The notes: a model not told the origin generated them from the sequence alone. A stretch of DNA of 64,000 nucleotides from Micromonospora parathelypteridis (GCF_014201145.1 NZ_JACHDP010000001.1:5208001-5272000), one strand, 5' to 3'. Shown: positions 1-9,970, numbered from the stretch's first letter. Translations and numbers: made by a program.

Positions 1-832
1 GCTCGGCGCCGCAGACCCGGCCGTCCGGGCCCTTGCCACCCGGTGGGCACTGGATTCGGGTGTTCTCCGCGACCATCGTTCCGTCGGCGTTCCGGATGCC
101 CGTGGAGAGGATCCAGTCACCCCGGCTCATCTCCGGTATCCCGTCCCCCTCGATCGGGAAGGTCTGGGTGCGGGCGGCCTGGTAGTGCGGCCGGGCCAGG
201 ATCTCCACCGCCGCCCGCGCGCCGATGAACCCGGCCAGGGTGATGCCCATGGCGGGCAGCATCCGCTTCCAGACGGTGCCGGCGAAGACGCCGAGCGCCA
301 CGGCGAAGATGGTGTACCCGATCGGTACGACACCCTGCAGATCGAAGACGATCATGCCGAGCCGGCCCTCGTGCGCGGCCTGGGTGAGCGGCTCGACCCA
401 CCATGACATGCCCAGCCCGTAGCAGGCCGCGAGGAGCACTGCGGCCGCACCGACCAGCCCGAACTTCACCAGGGCCCAACGGGTCCGACCGACGCCCTGG
501 GTCCAGGCGAACCGGTGCGTGCCGTGTTCCACCTCGCGGGCGACCAGTGGGGCGCCCCAGAACAGGCCGACCAGCACCGGCAGCGTGATCAGCAGGACGG
601 CGACCAGGTTCAGACTGTCGTACTGATCGCTGAACCGGCGGAAACCCGCGTCGCAGGTCCGCACGGCAGCCTCGCTGAGGTTGACCGGACGGATGCAATC
701 CGCCAGCCCCAGGTCGGCGAAGGTGTTCCGCATCGACAAACCGATGGGCACCATCAGAGCGGCCAGCGCCGCGAACCCCAGCAGGGTGTAGAACGCCTGC
801 TTGCGGTGCTGTCGCCAGGTCAGCCAGATCAT
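1..832 (-). CDS. ABC-2 type transporter permease (3' end cut by window edge)
   Basis: Membrane subunit of an ABC transporter whose ATPase is encoded just upstream. The visible 277 residues begin with a short basic segment (MIWLTWRQHRKQ) followed by a hydrophobic helix at about 15-35, a polar extracytoplasmic loop with two cysteines, and further helices near 75-95, 118-138 and 155-180, the usual layout of small actinobacterial ABC-2 permeases. The ATG at 830-832 overlaps the stop codon of the ATPase gene (ATGA), so the two are translationally coupled. Substrate cannot be told; GntR(YtrA)-linked transporters of this kind often respond to cell-envelope stress, which is inference here. The C-terminus lies beyond base 1. 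Confidence 0.85.
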   Translation of the reverse strand, partial: MIWLTWRQHRKQAFYTLLGFAALAALMVPIGLSMRNTFADLGLADCIRPVNLSEAAVRTCDAGFRRFSDQYDSLNLVAVLLITLPVLVGLFWGAPLVAREVEHGTHRFAWTQGVGRTRWALVKFGLVGAAAVLLAACYGLGMSWWVEPLTQAAHEGRLGMIVFDLQGVVPIGYTIFAVALGVFAGTVWKRMLPAMGITLAGFIGARAAVEILARPHYQAARTQTFPIEGDGIPEMSRGDWILSTGIRNADGTMVAENTRIQCPPGGKGPDGRVCGAE

Positions 833-1719
833 GCCGGCACCCCCCACTCGGTGTGACTGGTCTGCGTGTTGCCATCGGCCAGGTAGGCCAGGACGACGTC
901 CTCCAGGCTGACGTCGCGCACCGTCCAACCGGGATCGGAGACCGGGCCGTCGGTGCGGACCAGCAGGGTGGACTGCCGATCGGTGTGGCTGGCCCGGATC
1001 ACTGCGGCGACGCCCCCGATAGTGCCGCCGTCGTGCCGTGGGCCGACCAGTTGGCGGTGCTCGGCGACCAGGTCGTCGACGGCACCGGTGAGCTGCACCT
1101 TGGAGGCGTTGAGCACGATCAGGTAATCGCAGACCCGTTCCAGGTCGGCCAGCAGGTGCGAGGAGAGCAGGACGGTGGTGTCGCCGTCGGCCACGCTGCC
1201 CATCAGCGACTGGAGGAACTCCCGCCGGGCGAGGGGGTCGAGGCTGGCGACCGGTTCGTCGAGCAGCAGCAGCCGGGGTCGCTTGGCCAGCGCGAGCGCC
1301 AGCGCCACCTGGGCCCGTTGCCCGCCGGAGAGTTTGCCGACCGGACGGTCCGGCGGTATCCCGAGCTGGGCCAGGCGGGTACGGGCCAGCGCCGCGTCCC
1401 ACCGCCGGTTGAGCTTGCCGCCGGCGATGACCAACTCGGCTGCGGTGAAGTCCCGGTAGAGCGGGGTGTCCTGGGCGACGAACCCGATGTCGGCCAGGCA
1501 CTCCGTGTCACCGTACGGCGATCTGCCGAACACCCGGACCGCGCCCGCGTTGGGCTTGAGCAGGCCGACGGCCAGGTGTAGCAGCGTGCTCTTGCCCGCG
1601 CCGTTCGGCCCGACCAGCGCGGCGATCCGGCCGGCCGGCAGGTGCAGCGAGCAGTCCCGCAACGCCCAGGCGCTGCCGTACCGCTTGCCCAGCCGGTCTG
1701 CCTCCAAGACCATGTCCAT
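829..1719 (-). CDS. ABC transporter ATP-binding protein
   Basis: Cytoplasmic ATPase of 296 residues that powers the permease encoded downstream. Seen in sequence: Walker A GPNGAGKST at about 38-46, ABC signature LSGGQ near 133, Walker B LLLLDEP near 152, and the H-loop SSH near 188. The region after about residue 215 is a C-terminal extension with no recognisable motif. It is the middle gene of a minus-strand operon: GntR regulator, then an 86-base gap with a hairpin, then this gene, then a permease overlapping by four bases. Transport substrate unknown. Confidence 0.93.
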   Translation of the reverse strand: MDMVLEADRLGKRYGSAWALRDCSLHLPAGRIAALVGPNGAGKSTLLHLAVGLLKPNAGAVRVFGRSPYGDTECLADIGFVAQDTPLYRDFTAAELVIAGGKLNRRWDAALARTRLAQLGIPPDRPVGKLSGGQRAQVALALALAKRPRLLLLDEPVASLDPLARREFLQSLMGSVADGDTTVLLSSHLLADLERVCDYLIVLNASKVQLTGAVDDLVAEHRQLVGPRHDGGTIGGVAAVIRASHTDRQSTLLVRTDGPVSDPGWTVRDVSLEDVVLAYLADGNTQTSHTEWGVPA

Positions 1720-1741
1720 CCTCTGTCCTCTCGTTCCGGCG

Positions 1742-1763
1742 GCGCCGCCGCTTCAGGCGGCGC
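1742..1763 (-). terminator. Hairpin between GntR gene and ABC ATPase gene
   Basis: Perfect 8-base-pair stem (GCGCCGCC / GGCGGCGC) with a six-base loop in the 86-base gap between the regulator and the ATPase. There is no U-run, so it may weaken rather than end transcription, or may stabilise one part of the message. Role is inference. Confidence 0.35.
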
Positions 1764-1805
1764 AGCCCTCGCTCCTGTGCGTGGTGGTGTGCTCGCTGCG
1801 CTCGT

Positions 1806-2213
1806 TCAGGCGGGCTCCCTCTGCGGGGCGTCGTCGGCCAGGGTGGCCCGCAGCGTGGTCTCCACCAGGGCGATGACGTCCTCGGCCGTGAGGCCCGCGG
1901 CCTGCGCCCGTTGCAGCCAGGCGACCAGGTCGTCGCGCAGCTCGGCCTGGTTGGGCAGCGACGCGCCGGCCAGGGTGCGCCGGACGAAGGTGCCCACCCC
2001 GGGTCGGCCGCCGACCAGACCCTCGATCTCCAGCTCCCGGTACGCCTTCAGCACCGTGTTCGGGTTGATCGCCAGTGACTGCGCGACATCCCGGACCTTC
2101 GGCAGTTGGTCGCCCGGCGTCAGCAGGCCGACCCGCAGCGCCTGTTTCACCTGCTGCACGAGCTGCATGTAGGTGTTCACCTTCGACCGGCTGTCCAGCA
2201 CGAACTCGATCAC
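1806..2213 (-). CDS. GntR family transcriptional regulator, YtrA subfamily
   Basis: DNA-binding repressor of 135 residues. The winged helix-turn-helix covers about residues 10-75 (QVKQALRVGLLTPGDQLP, then VAQSLAINPNTVLKAYRELE), typical of GntR; the very short C-terminal part with no sugar- or acid-binding domain is typical of YtrA, which controls adjacent ABC transporter genes. The GTG at 2211-2213 (protein begins VIEFVLDSRS) is chosen because AGGAAGG lies before it and because longer reading frames would run through the operator palindrome at 2234-2251. First gene of the operon with the ABC ATPase and permease. Confidence 0.9.
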   Translation of the reverse strand: MIEFVLDSRSKVNTYMQLVQQVKQALRVGLLTPGDQLPKVRDVAQSLAINPNTVLKAYRELEIEGLVGGRPGVGTFVRRTLAGASLPNQAELRDDLVAWLQRAQAAGLTAEDVIALVETTLRATLADDAPQREPA

Positions 2214-2233
2214 TCGTGACGATCCTTCCTGTT

Positions 2234-2251
2234 GTCCTACGACAGTAGGAC
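2234..2251 (-). promoter_or_regulatory. Putative YtrA/GntR operator palindrome
   Basis: Inverted repeat GTCCTAC-N4-GTAGGAC immediately upstream of the GntR start codon and its ribosome binding site. GntR/YtrA proteins bind such palindromes and repress their own operon, so autoregulation is the likely role. The divergent Nramp gene begins 171 bases away, so it could also be affected. Confidence 0.65.
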
Positions 2252-2421
2252 TAATAGACAGCTTCATCGGTCCCCCGGCTGCTGTCAAGCGCGACGCGGC
2301 GCGCCGCCGTGGACCCGGCGCGTCGGCCGTGATGACACCGGCAGGCCAGAGGTTGGCACCGACGGGCCAGCCCGGCGGGAAGGGAGCGGCACGCGATCCG
2401 TGCGGACCGGGGAGGTGTTCG

Positions 2422-3690
2422 ATGGTCACCAACGAACTGTCGGTGTCGACGACGACGCCGTTGCAGGCTGCTCGCGCCCGAGGTCGGGTACGCGGGCGGC
2501 TGATCCTGCTCGGCCCGGCGTTCGTCGCCGCCGTCGCCTACGTCGACCCCGGCAACTTCGCCACCAACTCCGCCGCCGGAGCCCGCTACGGCTACCTGCT
2601 GGTCTGGGTCGTGGTGGTGGCCAACCTGATGGCGATGCTGGTCCAGACGCTCACCGCGAAGCTGGGTCTGGCCACCGGGCGCAGCCTGCCCGAGCTGTGC
2701 CGGGAGCGCCTGCCCCGGCCGGTGAACCGGCTGATGTGGGTGCAGGCCGAGTTGGTCGCCATGGCCACCGACCTGGCCGAGGTGATCGGGGGCGCGGTTG
2801 CCCTGTACCTGCTCTTCGGCATCCCGCTGCTGCCCGGCGGGATCATCATCGGTACGGCCGCGTTCGCCGTGCTCGCCCTGCGCTCGCGCGGGTACCGTGC
2901 CTTCGAGATCACCATCGCCGTGCTGCTCGGTGTGATCGTCCTGGCCTTCGCCGCGAACCTGCTCGCCTCCGGCTCCGATCCCGGCTCGGCGATGGCCGGT
3001 CTGGTTCCTCGGCTCCAGGGCACGGACAGTGTGCTGCTGGCCGCCGGCATCCTGGGCGCCACCGTCATGCCGCACGTCATCTACGTGCACTCGGCGCTGA
3101 CCCGGGACCGCATCCCCGCCGCCGACGACACTGAGCGTCGGGTCCTGTTCCGCGGCCAGCGCACCGACGTTCTGCTCGCCCTGAGCGCGGCCGGCGCGGT
3201 CAACCTCGCCATGCTGCTGATCGCCGCGGCCAGCTTCCGGGGCGGCGGCCCGGGCGGCGCGGACAGCCTGGAAGGGGTGCACGCCGGGCTCGGCCAGACC
3301 ATCGGCACCGCGGCGGCGTTCGGATTCGCCGTCGCTCTGCTGGTCTCCGGACTCGCCTCGACGAGCGTCGGTACTTACGCCGGCGAGGTGATCATGCAGG
3401 GCTTCCTGCGGCGGCGGGTTCCGCTGCTGCTGCGCCGGCTGGTCACTCTGCTGCCCGCGTTGGCCGTGCTCGCCATCGGCCTCGACCCGACTCGCTCCCT
3501 GGTGCTGTCCCAGGTCATCCTCAGCTTCGGCATCCCGTTCGCGCTGATTCCGGTGGTCGCCTTCACCCGCCGTCGCGACCTGATGGGCAACCTGGTCAAC
3601 CATCCGCTCACCACCGCCGCCGCGTCCCTGGTGGCCGTGCTGGTGGTCGCGCTCAACGCGTTCCTGCTGTGGCAGATCGCCACCGGCTGA
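2422..3690 (+). CDS. mntH: Nramp family divalent metal ion transporter
   Basis: Integral membrane H+-coupled importer of Mn2+/Fe2+ and similar ions, 422 residues. Both metal-binding signature motifs are present: DPGN at residues 42-45 in the first helix and MPH at 216-218 in the sixth. The sequence is hydrophobic throughout, with about 11 predicted helices. The ATG at 2422 follows GGAGGT; a longer in-frame extension would overlap the GntR gene and is not metal-transporter-like. It is divergent from the GntR-ABC operon. No MntR- or Fur-type box was recognised. Confidence 0.93.
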   Translation: MVTNELSVSTTTPLQAARARGRVRGRLILLGPAFVAAVAYVDPGNFATNSAAGARYGYLLVWVVVVANLMAMLVQTLTAKLGLATGRSLPELCRERLPRPVNRLMWVQAELVAMATDLAEVIGGAVALYLLFGIPLLPGGIIIGTAAFAVLALRSRGYRAFEITIAVLLGVIVLAFAANLLASGSDPGSAMAGLVPRLQGTDSVLLAAGILGATVMPHVIYVHSALTRDRIPAADDTERRVLFRGQRTDVLLALSAAGAVNLAMLLIAAASFRGGGPGGADSLEGVHAGLGQTIGTAAAFGFAVALLVSGLASTSVGTYAGEVIMQGFLRRRVPLLLRRLVTLLPALAVLAIGLDPTRSLVLSQVILSFGIPFALIPVVAFTRRRDLMGNLVNHPLTTAAASLVAVLVVALNAFLLWQIATG

Positions 3691-3761
3691 GCCGGCAGGT
3701 CAGGTGCGCGTCCGGCAGGTGGCGTGCGGCGTGCGGTCCGGCGTCAGCGGTCGATCAGCTG

Positions 3762-4034
3762 TCAGGTGCGGCGACCCTCGTCGCGGGTGGGGATCTCCTG
3801 GCGCTGTTCCAGGGCGTCCGCCGGGTTGGCGTCGGCCGGGAGCGACGTCGCCTCGTCGAGCGTGCCCCCCGGCAGTGCGCCCTGTTCGGCCAGGTCCGCC
3901 TCGGACGCTTCGGGGTCGACGTCACCCGACACTCGGTCCGGCGGCCCGTAGTCGACGGCGTTCTGCCGTTGCTCCAGGGCATCGGCCTCCGGAGGAGGAA
4001 ACGTATCGCCCTGCTCGTCCCGGTACGTGCTCAT
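3762..4034 (-). CDS. Small acidic hypothetical protein with repeated ALEQRQ motif
   Basis: A 90-residue, strongly acidic, probably disordered protein with no membrane segment. The segment DALEQRQ occurs twice, at about residues 19-25 and 73-79. The start is supported by GGAGG a few bases upstream of the ATG. Similar short acidic proteins are common and uncharacterised in Micromonosporaceae. No function is assigned. Confidence 0.7.
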   Translation of the reverse strand: MSTYRDEQGDTFPPPEADALEQRQNAVDYGPPDRVSGDVDPEASEADLAEQGALPGGTLDEATSLPADANPADALEQRQEIPTRDEGRRT

Positions 4035-4235
4035 CGGAGCCTCCTACCCGGCGGGTGTCGACATACCGCCGGGCCGCTGCCTACCCCTCACCGTCACGCT
4101 CACGCATCTTCGGGCCCAGGGGTGTGGTCACGGCGGTCCCGGGGACCGTTCGGCGCAGCCAGCGCGGCGTTCGGCTCCCGTCCGTGCCGTCCCGGGTCCG
4201 GACCACCCTATCAATCGTCAACCATCAATGGATGA

Positions 4236-5423
<1,188 letters not shown>

Positions 5424-5432
5424 CGGACGCCC

Positions 5433-5467
5433 GGCCGGTCCACGCCGTACCCCGGCGGGGACCGGCC
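5433..5467. terminator. Bidirectional hairpin terminator between convergent genes
   Basis: Nine-base-pair perfect stem (GGCCGGTCC / GGACCGGCC) with a 17-base loop that can itself pair partly. It lies between the SGNH-lectin gene (+) and the membrane protein gene (-), so it can serve both. Confidence 0.5.
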
Positions 5468-5509
5468 CTGGGCGGCCCGTGACCCGCCGACGGCCGCGCC
5501 CAACGGCGG

Positions 5510-6475
5510 TCAGTCGGCCGGAGCCTCGGCCGTGGTGTCCCGGCCGGCCCCGGCGGCCAGCGCCAGTGCCAGTAGCACGCAGCCCGCGCCGACCAGGAAG
5601 AGCAGGGAGGCCGCCGGCTGACCCAGCCACTCCCAGAACGGGTGCCAGGCCGGGTGCGGTTCGCCGAGGTGGTGCCCCAGCAACTGCGGCGCGGCCAGCA
5701 GCACCGGCAGCCACCACAGCACCACGGTCACACCGACCAGGACGTGCACCGGGCCGCGACGCCGGCGTCCCTCGACGCGTCGGCTGATCCAGCCGAAGAC
5801 CAACCAACCCGCCACCGCGCCCAGCACGGTGCCGAGCACCCCGGCGGGGACCACCGCCGGCGGTGGCGCGCGATGCATCTCGACCGAGAGGTAGCTGGCT
5901 TCGGCGGCGGTCTGTGTGGAGACCGAGGCGTTCAGGATGGTGTCGCCCCGCCGGGCGACCAGAGCGGTGTCGGTGATCGCCCGCGGCGTGGCGCAGACCT
6001 TGTCCTCGCAGGTGATGCCCTCGGTCACCTCCGGGTCGTACACCCGCCAGCCGGCACCGGTCAGCCGTTCCCGGGCCACCGCGACGATCTGCTCGGCGGG
6101 CACCGGTGGCGCGCCGAAGGCGGCGGCGCCGGTGGCGCTCTCCTGATATTCGCCACCGTCACCGAACACCAGGGTCTTGACGGTGCCCAGACGCAGCGCG
6201 TGCCCGTAGACGACGAAGAGCGCGGGCGGGGTGTCGATGTCGCCGAGGTCGTGTCCGGGAAACACCTCGGTCAGGATCGCGGCGGCCTCGGCCCGGTCGG
6301 GTTGCGGTCGGGAGGTCTCCCAGGCGGCCCGGCTGGCCAACGCGCCGGTGAAGAGGCCACAGATTACCGCGGCGAGCGGCACCCAGGCGAGGGCGAAGCC
6401 CCTGGTCGGACGGCCGAGCCCAGCGCGCAGCAGCCGTCCGAAAAGGCCGGCCACTGACGTGTCGATCACGGACAT
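5510..6475 (-). CDS. Hypothetical membrane protein with extracytoplasmic domain
   Basis: A 321-residue protein of unknown function. One helix near residues 28-48 is followed by an exported polar domain of about 150 residues containing a CEDKVC cysteine pair that may form a disulfide. Three more hydrophobic helices lie at about 207-228, 243-263 and 285-308, and the tail is Ala-rich. The ATG at 6473-6475 is preferred because GAAGGG precedes it; a GTG two codons earlier is possible. It is convergent with the SGNH-lectin gene. No catalytic motif seen. Confidence 0.75.
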   Translation of the reverse strand: MSVIDTSVAGLFGRLLRAGLGRPTRGFALAWVPLAAVICGLFTGALASRAAWETSRPQPDRAEAAAILTEVFPGHDLGDIDTPPALFVVYGHALRLGTVKTLVFGDGGEYQESATGAAAFGAPPVPAEQIVAVARERLTGAGWRVYDPEVTEGITCEDKVCATPRAITDTALVARRGDTILNASVSTQTAAEASYLSVEMHRAPPPAVVPAGVLGTVLGAVAGWLVFGWISRRVEGRRRRGPVHVLVGVTVVLWWLPVLLAAPQLLGHHLGEPHPAWHPFWEWLGQPAASLLFLVGAGCVLLALALAAGAGRDTTAEAPAD

Positions 6476-6622
6476 GGGCACCCTTCGGATTCAGAATCAG
6501 GCCGAGCGACAGTACATCGACACGAGGCGCGGGCGCGTCCCCCGCGATGAGCGCCGCCGGTGGCCGCGATCGGTCAGGATGGGCGGGTGGCCGGGGCACG
6601 GTCACGACGAGGAGGGTGGGCG

Positions 6623-7735
6623 ATGCGGGTACGCGGGCGGTTGACCTGGGCGCGGCGTTCCCGTGCGCGGGCCGCGCTGGTTGCCGTGCTCGCCGGGGTG
6701 CTACCACCGGCCGCGCTGGCGACACCGAGCGCGGCGGCGGGCACGGCAGCGGCCGGGACGCCCGTGTGCCAGGTGCGCGACGACCGGCTCCGCGAGATCT
6801 CCGGGATGGTCGCCACCGACGACGGGTACGTGATGATCAACGACGGTGCCGACGACGAGGCTCGCCGCCGGATCTTCTTCCTCGACCAGCGTTGCGCAGT
6901 GGTCCGGTCGGTCGCCTACCCGTCCCGGCCCCGCGACACCGAGGACCTGGCCGTCGGCCGGGACGGCACCGTCTGGGTCGCCGACATCGGCGACAACGAC
7001 CGCTCCCGACCGACGATCGCCCTCTGGCGGCTCACGCCGGGCGCGGGTAAGCCGGTGCTGCACCGGATGACGTACCCGGACGGCCCGCACGACGCGGAGG
7101 CGTTGCTGCTGGACGCGGACGGCCGGCCGCTGGTCATCACCAAGGGCGGCAGCGGCACCGTCTTCCTGTACGCGCCGACCACCGCGCTGCGGCCCGGCGC
7201 CACGACGCCGATGGCCTCGGTCGGCCAGGTGACCCTTCCGAGGACCAGCACCAGCAACCCGTTCTCGTTCCTCGGGCGGGGTGTGATCACCGGCGCGGCG
7301 AGCGCACCGGACGGGCGTCGGGTGGTGCTGCGCAGCTACGCCGACGCCTTCGAGTACGACGTTCCCGCGGGCGATGTGGTCACCGCCTTGACCTCCGGCA
7401 CCCCGCGGATCACCCCGCTGCCGGACGAACCCCAGGGTGAGTCGATCACCTACAGCCGTGACGGCCGTTCGTTGCTCACCGTCTCCGAAACCGCCGACCA
7501 GCCGGCGGGCACCCGTCCGACGGTTCTGCGCTACCCGGTCACGGACGCGCCGGCCGCCGCCGCAGGCCCGACGGGGTCCGCTGGCCCGGTGGCCTCCACC
7601 TCAGTCCGCCCCGCCGCTGAGGAGGATGGCGGCGCGGGCGGCCGGACCTGGCCGTTGGCGGCCGGCGCCGGAACACTGTTGGCACTGCTCGGCGTGGGCG
7701 GCGTGCTGTGGTGGAGGCACACCGCGCGCCGGTGA
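6623..7735 (+). CDS. Secreted, C-terminally anchored beta-propeller-like protein of unknown function
   Basis: Protein of 370 residues. An N-terminal signal peptide (about 1-40, ending AAA) is followed by a beta-rich domain with repeated strand-turn patterns such as DLAVGRDGTVWVADIGDND and SITYSRDGRSLLTVSE, resembling six- or seven-bladed propellers of the NHL/SdiA-regulated type. An Ala/Gly/Thr linker leads to one helix at about 343-364 and an RR tail, so the domain likely sits on the outer face of the membrane. GGAGGG precedes the ATG. The fold is inferred from pattern only; no enzyme motif is visible. Confidence 0.75.
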   Translation: MRVRGRLTWARRSRARAALVAVLAGVLPPAALATPSAAAGTAAAGTPVCQVRDDRLREISGMVATDDGYVMINDGADDEARRRIFFLDQRCAVVRSVAYPSRPRDTEDLAVGRDGTVWVADIGDNDRSRPTIALWRLTPGAGKPVLHRMTYPDGPHDAEALLLDADGRPLVITKGGSGTVFLYAPTTALRPGATTPMASVGQVTLPRTSTSNPFSFLGRGVITGAASAPDGRRVVLRSYADAFEYDVPAGDVVTALTSGTPRITPLPDEPQGESITYSRDGRSLLTVSETADQPAGTRPTVLRYPVTDAPAAAAGPTGSAGPVASTSVRPAAEEDGGAGGRTWPLAAGAGTLLALLGVGGVLWWRHTARR

Positions 7736-7766
7736 GCGAACACCAGCGATGCGGCAGGATGAGTGG

Positions 7767-8816
7767 ATGTCCGTGCTGTCCACGCTGCGTCACCCGATCA
7801 TCGCCGCCCCGATGGCTGGCGGCCCGTCCACGCCGGCGCTCGCGGCAGCCGTCTCCGCGGCCGGTGGGCTGGGCTTCCTGGCCGCCGGGATGATCGACAC
7901 CGAGCGACTCGCCGCCGACGTCGCCGAGGTCCGCGCGCGCACCGACAGGCCGTTCGGTGTCAACGTCTTCCTGCCCGACCCCGGCTCGGTCGACGAGGCT
8001 GCCATCCAGGGGTACGCCGAGCGGCTCGCGCCGCAGGCCGCTGCGCGTGGGGTGAGCCTGGGCGAGCCGGTGGGCGGCGACGACGCGTACCCGGAGAAGT
8101 TGGCCGCGCTGCTCGCGGATCCGGTCCCGGTCGTGTCCTTCGTGTTCGGGCTGCCCGATCGGGCAGCGGTGGCCGCCCTGCGCGAGCGGGGCACCGAGGT
8201 GTGGGCCACGGTCACCGGCCCGGAGGCCGCGACGGTCGCCGCCGACCTGGGCGTGGACGCGGTGGTGGTGCAGGGCACCGAGGCCGGCGGGCATCGCGGC
8301 GGCCTCCCGGACGATGACGACTACGCGCTGCTGCCGTTGCTCCGACTGGCTGCCGCCCGCTGCGACCGCCCGCTGGTGGCCGCCGGCGGCCTCGTCGACG
8401 GCCCCGCAGTGGCCGCCGTGCTGGCTGCCGGTGCCGCCGCCGCGCAGCTCGGCACGGCCTTCCTGCGCTGCCCGGAGGCGGGCAGTTCGCCGATGCACCG
8501 GGCGGCGGTGGCGAGTGCCAGGCCGACCGCCTTGACCCGGTCCTACACCGGCAAGCAGGCCCGCGGTGTGGCCAACGACTTTCTGCGCCAGCACGACGCG
8601 GCGGCGCCGGCCGGCTACCCCCAGGTGCTCCACCTGACGCGTCCGCTGCTCGCGGCCGCCCGCCGCGACGAGGACACATCGGTCGCGAACCTCTGGGCCG
8701 GGCAGGCCCACCCCCTCGCCCGGGACCTGCCGGCGGCCGAGGTGGTCGCCACGGTGAGTGCCGGCGCCCGGGCCGCGCTGGCCGCGGTGGTCGAGCGGTC
8801 GACCCGCTGGGGCTGA
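7767..8816 (+). CDS. NAD(P)H-dependent flavin oxidoreductase, nitronate monooxygenase-like
   Basis: Cytoplasmic FMN enzyme of 349 residues that would oxidise nitronates or act as an enoyl reductase-like flavin oxidoreductase. Seen: PIIAAPMAGGPSTPALAAAVS at the N-terminus (the first strand and FMN-phosphate-side loop of the TIM barrel), VVQGTEAGGHRGG in the middle (the conserved His-Arg segment of the family), VAAGGLVDG and GAAAAQLGTAFLRC for FMN binding. Nothing in the neighbourhood points to a pathway. The ATG at 7767 follows AGGATGAG; an ATG six codons earlier is possible. Confidence 0.88.
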   Translation: MSVLSTLRHPIIAAPMAGGPSTPALAAAVSAAGGLGFLAAGMIDTERLAADVAEVRARTDRPFGVNVFLPDPGSVDEAAIQGYAERLAPQAAARGVSLGEPVGGDDAYPEKLAALLADPVPVVSFVFGLPDRAAVAALRERGTEVWATVTGPEAATVAADLGVDAVVVQGTEAGGHRGGLPDDDDYALLPLLRLAAARCDRPLVAAGGLVDGPAVAAVLAAGAAAAQLGTAFLRCPEAGSSPMHRAAVASARPTALTRSYTGKQARGVANDFLRQHDAAAPAGYPQVLHLTRPLLAAARRDEDTSVANLWAGQAHPLARDLPAAEVVATVSAGARAALAAVVERSTRWG

Positions 8817-8858
8817 CCGGCCGCTCGGGCGGGAGGAACGGCCGGCCGCGGTAACCCG

Positions 8859-8864
8859 TAGAGT
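8859..8864 (+). promoter_or_regulatory. Putative -10 box of a leaderless gene
   Basis: TAGAGT ends six bases before the GTG at 8871 and no ribosome binding site precedes that codon, as expected if transcription starts at the start codon. Confidence 0.5.
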
Positions 8865-8870
8865 CTCGCC

Positions 8871-9968
8871 GTGATCGAGATCGGCGCGCAGGTCGACCTG
8901 TCCCACCCGCCAGACCGGGTCTGGCTCGCACTGACCGATCGAACGTTGCTCGGTCGGTGGTTCGCCGAGGCCGAGACGGTCCAGGGCGTACCGGACCGAC
9001 TGCTGCTGCACACGGCCGGGCTGCCCGGCTTCGAGGCCGACGTCGAGGTCGAGGTGACCGAGCGGCAGGTGCCGGAACTCCTCGTGCTGGCCTGCGACGA
9101 GGCTGGCCGGCTCAGCGAGCTCACCTGCGCGGTCACGGCCACCAAACAGGGCTCCCGGTTGGACGTACGGGAGGTCACGACCCACGGCGCGTGGTCCGCC
9201 GAGCAGCACGAACCACGCGAGCAGCAGCTCCGGCAGTCGCTGACCGTGCGACTGCCGGCCATCCTCGACTGGCTCGCCTTCCAGCAGGTCGACCTGCGAC
9301 GCGGCGACGGTGGGATGACCGCCGAACTGCCGCTGGTGGGTGCGCGCGGCAAGGGTCCCGCCCGCGCCCGTCGGCGCCGCCACCAACTGGCAGCGATGCT
9401 GGGCGGGGTGGTGGTCGTCGGGGGAGTGGCGGCGTGGGTGGCGCTCCCGGTCGACTCGAACCGGAGCGCCGCGCCGTCCTCGACGCCGTCGCAGTCGCCA
9501 TCGCCGTCCGGGACGCCCGCCGCGCCCACCGCCACGCAACGGGCGACGCCCTCGGTGCGCCCCTCGCGGACGACCGCGTCGGCGACCGCCCGCCCGAGCC
9601 GGAGCGTGGCGGTACAGCCGTCGCGTACCCCCACGTCGGCGCCACCGCCGCCCCCGCCGTCGTTGACCGCCCGCTACGACACCGACTCCAGCCGGTTGTT
9701 CGGCTACACCGGCGAGGTGGTGGTCGCCAACCCGGCCGGCACACCGGTGGGGGACTGGGCCGTGGTGGTCACGCTCGCCGAAGGCAGCACCGTGGACGAC
9801 GTCGACGGTGCGAACTGGCGTCAGAACGGGCTGGCGATCACCTTCACCGGGGCGGCCGTACCGGCCGGAGGGTCGCAGACGTTCCGCTTCGACGTACGCG
9901 ACAACCGGCCGAAGGCAAGGGTGCCGGAGGCCTGCACGGTGGGCGGTAATCCCTGCGCGGGCCTCTGA
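8871..9968 (+). CDS. SRPBCC-domain protein fused through a membrane helix to a CBM2-like domain
   Basis: Unusual 365-residue fusion. Residues 1-140 match the AHSA1/START-type SRPBCC fold (HPPDRVWLALTDRTLLGRWF; ILDWLAFQQVDL at the end), normally a cytosolic ligand-binding domain. A basic stretch (about 162-171) precedes one helix at 173-193. Residues 197-264 are a Ser/Thr/Pro/Arg linker. Residues 265-365 resemble family 2 carbohydrate-binding modules (GYTGEVVVANPAG..VGDWAVVVTL..., terminal cysteines 355 and 362). The layout predicts a cytoplasmic sensor-like domain joined to an external cellulose/chitin-binding-like domain. The CBM2 assignment is by pattern only. GTG start, apparently leaderless. 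The next gene starts 15 bases later but has its own -10 box. Confidence 0.75.
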   Translation: MIEIGAQVDLSHPPDRVWLALTDRTLLGRWFAEAETVQGVPDRLLLHTAGLPGFEADVEVEVTERQVPELLVLACDEAGRLSELTCAVTATKQGSRLDVREVTTHGAWSAEQHEPREQQLRQSLTVRLPAILDWLAFQQVDLRRGDGGMTAELPLVGARGKGPARARRRRHQLAAMLGGVVVVGGVAAWVALPVDSNRSAAPSSTPSQSPSPSGTPAAPTATQRATPSVRPSRTTASATARPSRSVAVQPSRTPTSAPPPPPPSLTARYDTDSSRLFGYTGEVVVANPAGTPVGDWAVVVTLAEGSTVDDVDGANWRQNGLAITFTGAAVPAGGSQTFRFDVRDNRPKARVPEACTVGGNPCAGL

Positions 9969-9970
9969 CC

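Noticed and set aside
117..875. Minus-strand open frame overlapping the ABC-2 permease
   Set aside because: Out of frame with the permease, Arg/Gly-rich and without membrane helices; the in-frame permease starts at ATGA 829-832.
4134..4148. Palindrome CGGTCCC-G-GGGACCG before the SGNH-lectin gene
   Set aside because: No room for a hairpin loop and no known regulator linked; could be an operator but nothing else supports it.
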